Shown: in pieces, positions 12,701 through 23,644 of the stretch
Layout of the letters: each line of letters begins with the position of its first letter
How positions within the stretch are numbered: position 1 is the first letter of the stretch
Translations under genes and position numbers: made by a program
Notes under the pieces: generated by a model
The model's database searches: none
What the model was told of the DNA's origin: nothing
What the model saw: the letters and a program-made list of their open reading frames with translations, nothing else
Assembly (NCBI GenBank): GCA_035772735.1
Contig: JASDFA010000010.1
Location: 180,547,501 to 180,611,500 of the forward strand
Source of the DNA: Datura wrightii
Lineage: Eukaryota; Streptophyta; Magnoliopsida; Solanales; Solanaceae
DNA length: 64,000 nt
Direction of reading: 5' to 3'

Positions 12701-15496
12701 ATCACCAGCATCACACAGTGTGAGAACGATATTCACGAAAGCCTGGAATCAATTCAGTAAGGCTCCATTAGAGATTTGTTAGCAATAGGAATACAACTAG
12801 CCCATTAGTCACCAACGAAGGACATATAAACTAATTAATTTACTCTTAAATGTAGCATCTCCATTACACTACAATGGCTCTTTAACATAGTTCTACTATC
12901 TTCATTCAGCTTATGATAGCATGTGAATTTGATTATTGTAGTAAATAATGATTTTAATTTGGAGCATTATTGAGGACACCACTCTCCTGTTCAAAAAGAA
13001 AATACTGTCCTTTAATGGATAGGTTCGTAATCATCATGATCTTTGTCTGTACTCATACTCTATGAGCCCCTTGGACCATGATTATTCAGTCATGGAAAGT
13101 CTAGCCAATTAAATCTCAAATTAGTACCCGAAGTAATCCCAGGTTCCTTTTTGCAGACTAAATTATGAGGTTCAAGTGCTTGAGCATGTCACTTATATCA
13201 GTAGATTTTTCCCCTACAAGTTCTGACAGATGATGATGCTATATGGCAAGTTCCGTAGCAGCAAATGTTCCCATTCAAGATTGTCATCACATGAAAGCCA
13301 CAGCTCACAAAACTGCAGTGACAGCAAACTATTGAAAAACTAGAAAGGGTCTTATAGAAAATAGGAGCACTTTGACTTTTATGATCATGCTGTAGCATGG
13401 AGTCACTTGCTGGATCTGGACTCTGGAGATGAAATCTCTTAGTATTGTGACAGTGCAGACAGTAGAAAACTTTCTTTGAGGAGCCCTACCGCATTTCTAG
13501 CATGACTAGCCAAATCTTCATGCAAATGAAGGGAAAATTGGAAATGGGGAAACCTCTATAAAACAAAAGAATAACTTAGAAAAGGTGAAGTAAGCATGCA
13601 CCGAAATACTGGTCCTCTGTCAAAGCAAATGAATCATGTATGAAGGTGAAGTAGAATCAACCTCAATCCCCTCTAACTCAAGCAAGCAAATCACCATAAT
13701 CGGTTTCAATCTATACTATCCAGGCACCTACACCCTCAAATGACTGAATAGTAAAAAGGTAAACTCTTACCTGATTTGCACCAGCAGTAACCATCACTGA
13801 GGATTTATGTAGGTTATTTTCACGACCCAACTGGAGAAGAGCACAAAGCAAGTAATAGACCGGAAGACGTAAAAACAAAAACTCAATGAGTTATATAGTT
13901 TGAAAACATGAAATGAAGCTAATTTCATATGAAACAGTAACTACCGGTTCACTAGGCAAAAGTAGCTTAGCTACTCCAATGATTGCTCCACTACCCCCCC
14001 TGTAAGATGCAAATAGAGTAACAGAGTAATCCAACTAATAAACCATACCTTTCGCATCAACGCCTCCCTAAGCTCAGGAAGGCCCTCATCGGCACCATAG
14101 CGACTGACTGAAGGTTCCCAGATAATTTCTTTCACTTTTTCAAGTGCTTGTGCCGGTGGTTGCCAATACACTACCCCCTATAAGACAGAGAAGAAAATAA
14201 GATGGTACCAAGATATATGGACGGAAAACAAGCACAACCATATATAGGCAAAACCAATATAACTACTCAATCTAACAGAAAGGTCCAGCCACAACAGAGA
14301 ACTCTATTCCTTTTGTTTACTCTTTCTGGGAGGTACATAAAGAAGGATTAAACTTGCTTTTTCCAGATGGAGGCTGATTAAACTTGCTTGTCAACACGTC
14401 GGTCCTCAGAGATCGTAATAGTACCAGTCCTTCCTAAAACAGTCCAATAATAGAAGGATAATACTAACGGATAAATTCTCATAGCTGCAAGGCAGGGCTG
14501 CAGATACGCTTCTGTATCACAGCATACTTGGCTAACTCAAAAAGAAACAGATCAAAAGAAAAGTATTATAACTCTTTTTGCACAGGAAAAGCACAAACCG
14601 ACCACAGAACACACTAGCAAGAAAGTTTTGTAACTCCAAAAATCATGGGAGAAACCCCAGAAAATTTCTTCACAAAACCAGAATCTCCGGCAATCTGAGT
14701 TATTTGCAATTACCAGAGAAACTTAAGGATAGAAAGAATGTCAACGTTATACCAGTAGCACCACCTTTAGGTGTGCTATAGGCCTGTAAACCCACCCACC
14801 TAACTCTTATACCCACTCTGAGCAGTAGCGCCCAGTACCAGCTCAATGGCCAGCCATAATCTCCATTTTCCACATTCATGACCATCTGGAAACATATTCT
14901 ATACATGGGAGGGAAGTCCTATTGGGAAAAAGAAAATCCATCACTGGCTTAAATATTAAGCAATTCATATTTCAACTGAAAAAAATGAAATTGATAACCT
15001 CAAGGATGAATTAGACCAACTTCCCATTCCAGTTTGGCGAAAATTCCAACACGTAGGACAAGTCAACTTTATCTAAGTCAATCTAATCAAGATATCGAAA
15101 GGCACAAAAGATGATCTGTAGGCTTCAAAGCCAACGAGGAGAGAACAACACGGATGAGTTATCACAGTTCTCAATTTCTCGAACTTTTCAATGGAGAATA
15201 GAATAATAAAATTAAGATAAGAGTAACAGAAAACAAAATGAAACATTGGAGAAAGTAAACAAACCTGAGCTAGAGAAATACAATCTTTAACACCACGGAC
15301 CAGTTCTTGTATCTATCAATTGCAAAACAAAAAAACAGCATATCCATCATGAAACACTGCATACATCCCATCAATGCACAGAAACTTAAACCAAACAAAA
15401 AACCACAAATCCAATCTTGGGTCTTGCGGTTACCTGAACCATAACTGGGGAATCGGTAAGAACAGCTCTTCTAGCGAGCATTCCGAAAGAACCCAT
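9710..15496 (-). CDS. VAS1: VAS1/ISS1-type aromatic aminotransferase
   Basis: A PLP-dependent fold-type I aminotransferase. Arabidopsis VAS1 (ISS1) transfers the amino group of methionine to indole-3-pyruvate and other aromatic keto acids, and so lowers both auxin and ethylene precursors in the cytosol. Exons: 15434-15496, 15265-15312, 14049-14177, 13771-13830, 12586-12742, 11509-11615, 11323-11381, 10555-10663, 9710-10162. They total 1185 nt, 394 aa, the usual family length. Recognisable stretches are MGSFGMLARRAVLTDSPVMV, VYWQPPAQALEKVKEIIWEP, NPGNPSGTYIPESLLKRISD, DNTYEYFMYDD, and FSFSKAYGMMGWRVGY with the PLP lysine at about residue 233. The C-terminal substrate arginine region reads GHVRISFGG. 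A GA-rich microsatellite sits immediately upstream of the start codon. No defects were seen. Confidence 0.95.
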
Positions 15497-15498
15497 TT

Positions 15499-15521
15499 CC
15501 TCTCTCTCTCTCTCTCTCTCT
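15499..15521 (+). repeat. (TC)n microsatellite in the VAS1 5' leader
   Basis: A perfect TC run three bases upstream of the VAS1 start; it reads (GA)n in the mRNA sense. GA repeats can bind plant BBR/BPC factors at the DNA level and are common in 5' leaders. Any function here is inference. Confidence 0.7.
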
Positions 15522-16069
15522 AAAAAAAATTAGTAGTAATAACAGTATACACAGGCACACGACCTTCAAGAAAAGAGTTCTTATCCACCCAACCCACAAA
15601 GCAAAAAAGGCCTTTTCCTTTCTGAAAATCTTACAAAAGCTTGGAACTTATAGAAAGGGATCGCAAAATATATAAAAATTGGATCTTTTTGCTTAATTAA
15701 TGGATAAATTTGACTGCAAGAGACAACCCTTGAAGGTAACTGCAACTAGGAGTTAATAAAACTTGCAAATAATATACTACTAGCTGGCAAAGGGAAACGC
15801 CAAAAAGAAGGAACCCGCTTTTTGTATTTCTCTGTTTCACCCACGTTATTGCATAGGTTACGAATTTCTTTGACTGTTAGAAGTTAAACTGTCCATAAAT
15901 TTTGGGAGAGAAAAAGAAGGAGACTCTCTCTTTGCCTCCCTCTGTTTCTTTTCTCTTTTTTTTTCCGCCCTTTGTCTTGACCCTTATCTCCCACCTACTT
16001 GTCCAATTCTTGACAGCTATATCACTTAAACATGTAATCAAATTCAACCCCTACAAAGTTTTAGTACTA

Positions 16070-16232
16070 AAGTCTCCCTAAATGTTACGCACCCTTTTCG
16101 ATGCATGTTACATATTTTTTTTAAACTAGTTTTTAAATAAAATATATTTTTATATTTAATAGTAATTTAAAATATAATTATTCTAATATTATACCTAATC
16201 AAATTACGTCACATAATTTGAGACGGAGGGAC
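16070..16232. mobile_element. Stowaway-like MITE relic 1
   Basis: The left end AGTCTCCCTAAATGTTACG and the complement of the right end AGTCCCTCCGTCTCAAATTA resemble the Stowaway CTCCCTCCGT terminus. TA dinucleotides flank both ends. 163 bp, non-coding. Confidence 0.5.
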
Positions 16233-16484
16233 TATATACACTTGAAAGTAATTTAAGTAGGGGTTTGGCTATAAATCTTAAATATTTTTCAAATTTGTTG
16301 GAGTTAAAAAATGAAGTTGCCTTTGGTTATAATTTTTACAAAAAAATATTTGAAATTATATTTATACTTGAATGTATTAAAAGTAAAAAATGAGTTGAAA
16401 GCAAGTCATAAGTTTTTTTTCTATTTTAAAATACAATCTTAAATATGAAATTCTTATGGTCAAAGATTGATTTTAAATAAAGTA

Positions 16485-16739
16485 CTCTTTCTATTTTATT
16501 TTACTTGATCTTTATTTACTTGACACCTCCCTTAAAAATATTTATTAGAAGAGTATATTACTAAAATTAACACTATTAATTATGCTTTAAAATTTAAATG
16601 CGACTATTATTACTTTATTTAATTATTTAATAACAAAAATAGTAATGAAATAAATAGTGAATTTCTCTTAATTTGCTAAAATAAACAAACAAAATAAGTT
16701 TTTATTTTTATATAAAGGTCAAGTAAAATAGAAATCTAT
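16485..16739. mobile_element. Stowaway-like MITE relic 2
   Basis: The inverted ends read CTCTTTCTATTTTATTTTAC and the complement of the right end ATAGATTTCTATTTTACTTG. TA flanks are present on both sides. 255 bp, non-coding. Confidence 0.5.
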
Positions 16740-16812
16740 TAGTCATTATTGTGAAAAATATAAATAACTTTTATAATCAAAAGGTCCTTAAATTTGTTAG
16801 TCTCGCAGAGTA

Positions 16813-17075
16813 TTTCTTCCGTTAATTTTTACTTGTTCAGTATTGATTTGCATATATCGCTAAGTAACAATAAATAGAATGACAATTTGTTACTATATAA
16901 GACTTTAAATATAATAAATTTAATATTTTAAAAAATGCATTAAAAAATGACTATAGTTAATAATAAGGCTAAATTAAGAACTAAGTGATAAATTATTTCT
17001 TGATTTTCTAAATTAAATAAGTAAAAATGAATATTTATTTTTAATATAATGGACAAATAAAAATGAACGAAGAAG
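16813..17075. mobile_element. Stowaway-like MITE relic 3
   Basis: The left end TTTCTTCCGTTAATTTTTAC is mirrored by the complement of the right end, TACTTCTTCGTTCATTTTTA. TA flanks. 263 bp, non-coding. Confidence 0.5.
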
Positions 17076-18539
17076 TAATAAGAACATCTAGAGAAGCTAA
17101 AAAAAAACGGAAGCAAAAAGAAAATAAATTTTGGGACAAATCTTTTAAAAGTCCCAAATAAATTTATCGAATTCTTGATTGTAAGCTCAAAATTGTCATT
17201 GAGATTTGTTTATAATGTTATTTGGAATTTATAACTAAAATTTTAAGTGTTCTTGTGGATATTTGATGAATATTGAAAAATTTTGAGCATAAATATGTGT
17301 GAAAGATGATAGTATTTGTTTTTTGTTTAATTTCTATTTTAATCTTTTTTTATTTAAAATTCTTATGTGGCATTAAAAGATAACATGAAATTTAATATGT
17401 CATCAATTATATTACTGATCAGATAAAAAATTTTAAAATATTAGTAAATTCAAGTATTCAATTGATAAAATTAAAAAATATAAAAAATAACAATGCAAAA
17501 CAAATGCAAGAATTTCTTAAATTATTCCACCTTTATTTATCCTTGTTTAGGAAACAAATGAAGATTCGGCCGTGAAGACTTGCAGTGCGAAACTTCGTGG
17601 GACACCGCACTTATTTCTATTTTCTTTTCTTTTATTCTTTCAAGGAGAATCTATCGAACATGTGAAACTTCATGATAAGAAATTTATAAATATGATTAAA
17701 AATATATATATATTCTCTTACTTTTAATTTATTTATTATAATTTGACTCGATAAAAAAAATTCAAAAATTAAATTTTTAAATAAAAAATATGTGTAATAT
17801 AATAAAATTTTATAGTTTTAAATATTTTTATACTATTTAAAATATTAAATATAAAAATTAAATTAATAACATAAACGAATAAGACTCATCGACTGTTCTC
17901 GTCAAATAATAAAAGCAAAAGAAGTCGGCATTTGGTGTTAGTCTCAGCTCCTACCAACCTTTTTGCTTCTACCAACCTCATTGAATACTAGTATTTTTTG
18001 AAATATTTTTATAAGAAGAATTATAATTTATATATTTAAATTATAATTTAAAAATATTAAAGTAATTATAATCTAGTTTAATTTTAAAATTTTGTTAAAT
18101 TAACTCTCTAAAAATTAAACATGAAAATTAATATAGAACGAAGATTAATCAAATTGATTTCTAATTTAGTATTCATTAATTTGGATATGCTAGGTAATTT
18201 TCTGCAATAAGAAATAAAATGTTGTCAATTAAGCTTTTGTGCATTAGAAATTATGAATTAATTAAATTTAATTTAATTTTAAAGATAAGTGAAACATAAC
18301 AAGTAAAAATAAACGGATGAAGTAGTACCGGAGAGTATTAAGTAAGCATTTTAAAAGGTCTTTTACCTACCGTAATGGTCGAGTTCTCCACGCAATTCAT
18401 ATGAGTTTCATGTTTCATGCAATTTTATATGATTTTTTCACCATATTCACATGAGTTTACTTTTCCATGATTGTTAACAAACTGCTGATTTTTGTGGAGG
18501 GAAATTTCATGATTATATGGTTGACTAGGGTATGGTAGG

Positions 18540-18720
18540 TAGACCATCAATGGGTTCATTCTAAACGTTTTGGTGCTATTGTTTATTTTGAAGAAAATGT
18601 CATCACTGAATTACTTCAGTACATTTTATTTCCAACTTCAATGAATTTACTTTTCAGTTACAATATGTGATTACCGTGACAGTAATTGCAGACAAAGCAG
18701 ATTATGATTTTATATTACAG
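18540..18720 (-). repeat. Duplicated 3' flank of the PPR gene (copy 1)
   Basis: Short blocks such as TTTGAAGAAAAT.TCATCAC, CAGTTACAA.ATGTGAT and CATCAATGG occur in the same order here and at 22858-23000, which is the 3' flank of the intact PPR gene. This indicates that the partial PPR copy at 19471-19925 came from a segmental duplication that included flanking DNA. Confidence 0.5.
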
Positions 18721-19079
18721 GAATGTAAACAGTTTTTTCTTTTTAATAATAGTCATGTATAGCTCAACTTGCGCGTAGCTCCACTAATGTCGCATCTGCT
18801 ACCCACCAACACAAGATTTATGCAACTTTGTCCATCAATACTTGGATGAGAAGAAATCATCTAGCGTTTTTTGCCTCCGTTGGAATCTTTGGCCTAGTTT
18901 CTGGAGTTCATGAAACCTATCCATGTCTAATGCATCTCCCGAGGTTGGAAGATTTTCACCCCTTGATTAATTGACATACTCAACCCCACCACAAATGCTC
19001 CTTTGAATGGAAGTGCTTCTTCTAGGCTGCCTGTGTATGGAGTTTCCTCATTCTTCTTTCATCAACTTAAATTCATTTT

Positions 19080-19470
19080 TGATTCACGAACTGTACCAGA
19101 TGAATAATCCCAACTATAGCTATTATTGGAATTATCCATGTTCAATTCAATTGAATGAAGATCAATTTCTGCTTAGTCTTCTCCATAGTTTGCCACATTC
19201 TCACTTCACCTCCATCATCTTCTTTCCTGTTTTCTAATGGGCGCCTGCAGAGTTTTACTCAAGGATGTTACTCTTTCTGAAATTTAGAGAACTATTCTTT
19301 CCCATGAATGCTTCAACTTGTTTCCTTAGCTTGTCGATAGCAGAATTTTTCTCCTCAAACTGATTCTTGGCCTCCGAGAGTTTCATGTCCTTCATTTCCC
19401 CGCGCAATCTGTCAGCTAACTGGAGCATCTCTCTTTCATCTTCAATCTCCTCTCGAACTATTGGAGATAT
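19080..19470 (-). pseudogene. Fragment of a coiled-coil protein gene (BRANCHLESS TRICHOME-like family)
   Basis: Read on the minus strand, about 55 codons after 19470 give QISPIVREEIEDEREMLQLA, DRLRGEMKDMKLSEAKNQF and EEKNSAIDKLRKQVEAF, the acidic/basic coiled coil typical of a plant family related to BLT and its myosin-heavy-chain-like relatives (from memory). A stop follows near 19255, and after frameshifts the segment DLHSIELNMDNSNNSY is still readable at about 19113-19163, as in the C-terminal tail of that family. It is joined directly to a PPR fragment upstream. There is no start and no promoter of its own. The family assignment is moderate; the broken state is certain. Confidence 0.55.
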
Positions 19471-19925
19471 CTGTTCAGAATCTCGTAGGCTTCTTTTATA
19501 TCCACCTCCTGTTGCCCTGGATGATTTCTGCAGTAGAAGTACATCATGATTGTGAATGCCATGACAGTAGGTGATGATTCAAAGTTCTTCATTGCTTCAA
19601 AAGAAGTTACATCATTCTCCCTCTGGCTTGCCTCTGCCAAGCATTTCAGTAAGATATTACATGAATAAATACTCGGTTCAAGCCCAATTTCTTTGGCTTG
19701 CTTAACAATGTCAATAGCATGATCTAGCAGTGTATGTACATCAAACACCTTGATTGGTACATCAGCAACACGATTTGATCTTGTACCATTAGCAGGTGAA
19801 TGCAGAGAAAGATAGCTTATATTACGCAAGTCACTACCAGCACTTTGAAAGTTGAAAATAATGTCTTCAAGCAAAGGATACACCTCGAATGACTTCAGTT
19901 CAACTGAGGGGTTGAGCGCTAGCAG
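19471..19925 (-). pseudogene. Truncated duplicate of the neighbouring P-class PPR gene
   Basis: The minus strand encodes VYPLLEDIIFNFQSAGSDL through GLEPSIYSCNILLKCLAEAS to NHPGQQEVDIKEAYEIL. This matches, with many substitutions, the segment of the intact PPR protein (23645-26089) that includes GLEPSIYSCNFLLKCLAEAT and NHPSRQKVYIEEAYKIM. Homology stops at about 19470, where an unrelated coiled-coil fragment begins. On the other side, sequence resembling the 5' leader of the intact gene (CTGAGGGGTTGA, also at 26379-26395) directly abuts the coding match, so the N-terminal coding part has been deleted. Non-functional. Confidence 0.8.
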
Positions 19926-20096
19926 ACTCTTAAGGTTTTCAATAAACAGGTTTATCAGTTAACAAATCAACAACAAGGGTAAAGATCTTGTGCAACAGAA
20001 AGCCAAGAAGACGTTAGTTTGATGTCTTCTTCTACAACAGAGATCCTTACTCGGATTTCTTCTCAATAACTTACATTTGATCTCCTTTATCAAAAC

Positions 20097-22765
20097 TTAC
20101 CATTGATCTCCACAATTGGAGCTTCCATTCAAGAACCTATGCTATCTGTTAACGTCCCGCACTATAATCTCTCTCTCAACAAGTCTACTAATATACTTAA
20201 ATGCCTCGTGACAATCCCTGCAAATTCTCAAATTCTTCACAATCCGCAAAGCTTTCCCGGCTGGTATTGTCCCATTCAACAATCCAAATGTCAATGCCAA
20301 CTTCTCACTGTGATAGCAAAGTGCTTTCTTCTTCTCCTTCTCTTCTACTTCATGCAACATTTCAGCCAATATGGGGACGTAAACCAGTTTCTCAATCTCC
20401 TCCATCAACTCAGCTAACTTGGAATATATCTCATCAGTCCTCTCACGCCTCCTATCATCAGCTAAAAACACATGAACCTCTCCCAGCCCTTCAATCTCAA
20501 CTCTTCCCACCTTCCTTCCTCACCTTCTTATCCTTCATTCTCTTCCGCACCTCTCTCACATCATCCCATCTCCCTGTACTCGCATAAGCGTTTGCCAAAA
20601 TCACATAAGCCGAATCATCCATTGGGTTAATCTCCAACAACCTATCACTCGTCCTCAACGCAATATCCATATTCACGTGATAGACACATTTAGACAATAA
20701 TACACGCCATAAAGCTGCATCCGGCTTAAAAGGCATGGTTAAGCAATTCGCTCTGCCTCCTCCAGACGCCCTGCTTTTCCCAATGCACCCACCAAACAAG
20801 TATAGTGCTCAAGACACGGTTCTAAACTATACTCTTCCGTCATCCTCCTGAACCATATCTCAGTCTCTTCAACTAAACTTGCATTGTAAAATGCTGTCAA
20901 AGTAGCTAAGAAACTGTAGTCATCCCACACCATTCCCCGTTCTTCCATCAAAGTGAAAAACTCTATGGCATTGCCATGTTCCCCTTGTTGAGCATACCCT
21001 GCCATCATTGCGTTCCACCCAACAATATTGAGTTCCATTTCTAGCTCATCAAACACTCCACGAACGTTCCCCACAAGCCCACATTTCCCATATCCATCAA
21101 TCAATGCACTGCCTACTATGACGTTCAAATTAAGGCCCGTTACTGTTACAGGGTCAATTTTCGTTTTACGCAACTAGCTTGACACTGCACGGCAGTCACA
21201 CGCACGCAGCCGCTATTACTCAGCCTACACGTTTGTCTTTTTGATCCGTTCGACACTTAGACTATTTAGCATACAAGTCACAATAGGCACACACATTTAC
21301 AGGAAAATCACTTCCCAACTTTGTATTAACTCGTGTACAAAGAAACACACAAGGTCTCAAAACTGTTTGCCAAAAGATAGACTAACACTCTATCTATATT
21401 CTCTGCCTAGTGGCAGCCTAGACTTCTCCCTTTAAAGATAGCCCACACCCATGCCACATGCTTGGCACATGCCTACAAAATTCCCTCTCAAAATTCAATT
21501 GACATCCCCAACTGATAGGCAATTCAAATTCAAAATTCAAAAGTCACAACTGCCCTGCTGACTAGGCCACAGGCGCCCAAATTTCTAGAAACTGCCCAAC
21601 CGCCCGGCATGTGCCAGGCACGCCCCGCGCGCGCGCACGCGCCAGCCTTGGCACCTTTTCTGCCTTGGCGCCATGTTTGTGCGCGCCATCGCCTGCCTTG
21701 GCGCATGTTTGCGCGCCAAGTCTTCGTGCCATGCCAACGAGCGCCTGTCTCAGCTGCTCTGCACAGCCGGTCCACGGCCCAGTTTCCTTGTCAGCGCCTT
21801 GCCTAACTCACATCTGCCCGTTGTCTTTCCAAGCCAAGGCAATGCCATGTCATTGCCCGTATCAGCCTTGCCTTCATCATCATAAACTTAGCATCTAGGC
21901 CACCCGCCTAGTGCCATAGTCTGCCGACCCGTGCCTGCCCTTGCCAACTTGCACCTGCCCTTGCCCGGTTGTCTGCCACAATGCCATGACGGTTCCATCA
22001 GCCACATTGAGTCATGCCAAAACCCATCATGTAAATGCCTTGTCATGCCCATCTCTCCGCAAGCCTTGCCTTGCACTCGGTGCAAGGCCTCACAATCATG
22101 TCAAGGGGCTAACAAACCATCACGTGCCCATGAATAATCCTACATTGTTCAAGCATGGCCATGTCAGAAGCCGCCTGCAAAGCCCCAGAAACACTAGCCA
22201 TAGTAGATTTCAGAGCACTCCTCCTCATTTCAACAAAACATGGCAAAGCATCAATAGGCTTAGGATTCTGAGCAAACCCAACAATAACCGACAAGAAACA
22301 AACCTCATTTCTCATAGACATATCATCAAACATCATCTTCGCATTATTCAACAACCCAGTTTTAAAATACAACGACACGAGCTGACACCATAAACAGCTG
22401 TGAAGAGAAACCCAATTTGATAGCTACTGAATGGAGTTGTGTCCCGAAGGTTAGTGAAGGAAAGAGGCGCATGTTTTGAGAAGGGACGTTAAAGTATGGG
22501 CATTGGGAAGGATTCTTGAAGGGTGACGGAGCATGGAAATGAAATGATGAAAAGAGAGCGGGGAGTTGGAGAATGCAGATGGAGGGCTGTCCATGAAACG
22601 ACATTGGGTGATGGGATTGACTGGAAAACACGGGCGGCGTGTGAAGGAGATTAGATTTGGAGTAGAGAGTGATGAGGTTGTTTAGGACTGCACGGTTAGC
22701 TTTCGCGGCGCCTGTTGTGATGGGTTGTGCATGTATGCACCGCGGATCTGTTGAGTCCACTGCAA
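20097..22765 (-). pseudogene. DYW-type PPR gene, broken by an LTR insertion, frameshifts and stops
   Basis: PLS-class PPR proteins with an E/DYW tail edit organellar RNA (C to U). Remains in order on the minus strand: AVLNNLITLYSKSNL (~22680), LFPSLTFGTQLHSVAIKLGF, SLYFKTGLLNNAKMMFDDMS, QCRIIHGHVMV (to 22115), then after the 971-bp insertion TGLNLNVIVGSALIDGYGKC, WNAMMAGYAQQGEHGNAIEF, the E domain (ALWRVLLSKCVYHVNMDIAL, YVILANAYASTGRWDDVREV) and the DYW domain with the zinc-site residues of YHSEKLALTFGLLNG and NLRICRDCHEAFK. Damage: frameshifts near 22380, 20745 and 20500; an in-frame TAG seven codons after REIIVRDV begins; and the terminal triplet reads DQW rather than DYW before TAA at 20097. 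The insertion falls inside codons for HVMV|TG. The editing target is unknown. Confidence 0.88.
21144..22114 (+). mobile_element. GC-rich solo-LTR-like insertion (971 bp) in the DYW PPR pseudogene
   Basis: The segment begins TGTTACAGGG and ends GGGGCTAACA, so it has the 5'-TG...CA-3' ends of a long terminal repeat, extended to TGTTA/TAACA. Removing it restores the continuous PPR reading (CCCGTTAC|CATCACG on the plus strand). The target duplication is not clean: GTTAC precedes the element, but only AAC precedes CATCACG on the right. The interior at 21550-22090 is unusually GC-rich, with repeated GCCTTG, GCCATG and GCGCGC words. No primer-binding site, gag or pol sequence is present, hence solo LTR. 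Open frames inside it are composition artefacts. The retrotransposon family is not recognised. Confidence 0.72.
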
Positions 22766-23644
22766 TGCCTGATTTGCTTGTTTCGATCGAAATGGCTCAA
22801 CTACTAGTACTACTACTACTGGCGCTAGGTTACATAGATTTGGGAATATCTCGTAGATCATCAATGGACACTATTCCATTTTCTTCAAGCATTTTGATGT
22901 TTTTGTGTTTGAAGAAAATATCATCACAACACTGAATAGTTTGTTGCTCGATTTAACAAATTTAGTTACTATATCAGTTACAAGATGTGATAAGAGGAAC
23001 AAGACTTTGATGATTTATGTGATAAGAGGAACAAGACTTTGATGATTTGAACTCCGTGGAAGACAAAATGCAGGAAATTTCTCCATGTTGGTCCATGATG
23101 TACTGACAATATATGTTTCAACTGTAAAATTCTAATAACAGCAAGTGCATTCACTTAGATAAACTGCAGTTTGAAGAAGAAGAAACAAACTGTCAGGACC
23201 ATTTTATTTGGAAGTTAGATGGTCAAAAACACGCCTAAAATATCAATTTTTTTCATGAATTTCGCACTTCAACTATACAATAACTTGCGAAAAGGTGTTA
23301 ATCGGGTGTTTTTCTTTACCATTTAACTCTTTTATTTCTTGTATCAACATGAAGAAACTTACAAGAATACCAAAAAAACTAAAAGGAGGTCATATAATAT
23401 TTATCCAAGGTGCCCATGGCTCTTGAAGCAAAAAGTAACAGAGATATGTTGTTCACTCAACAAAACATTCCCTATAAACAACACAACAAATATACAAAAT
23501 TAATGACCTGTACAAGCTTTGTCAAGAAAGCAAAATTTTGTTTAACTTTAAAAATACTACTACGTGCCAGTCTCGAACAAATTAGGATCAACTATATGAC
23601 TCTTCATTGACCAAGTTTAACTTCAACTGCAAACAAAAATAATG
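22766..23644. other. Spacer downstream of the intact PPR gene
   Basis: Holds the 3' flank of the PPR gene, homologous to 18540-18720, plus a perfect 32-bp tandem duplication. No gene is visible. Confidence 0.6.
22985..23048. repeat. Perfect 2 x 32-bp tandem duplication
   Basis: ATGTGATAAGAGGAACAAGA... occurs twice head to tail with no mismatch (22985-23016 and 23017-23048), so it is a recent event. The homologous flank at 18660 shows a single related motif. Confidence 0.9.

Larger units (their letters stand above)
15530..18535. other. Intergenic, very AT-rich, with MITE relics
   Basis: VAS1 promoter side followed by about 2.4 kb of AT-rich DNA. No gene is recognisable. It holds three Stowaway-like relics in a row (16070-17075). 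A pyrimidine-rich tract at about 15920-15965 lies in the VAS1 upstream region. Confidence 0.6.

Noticed and set aside
18996..19237. Plus-strand ORF at 19007-19237 as an independent gene
   Set aside because: It overlaps the minus-strand coiled-coil fragment (DLHSIELNMDN) and has no recognisable features.
21530..22393. Several overlapping ORFs of 60-150 codons on both strands
   Set aside because: They lie in the GC-rich LTR-like insertion, where stop codons are rare by composition. The peptides are Ala/Cys/His/Pro-rich with no family features, and those beyond 22114 overlap the PPR pseudogene on the other strand.
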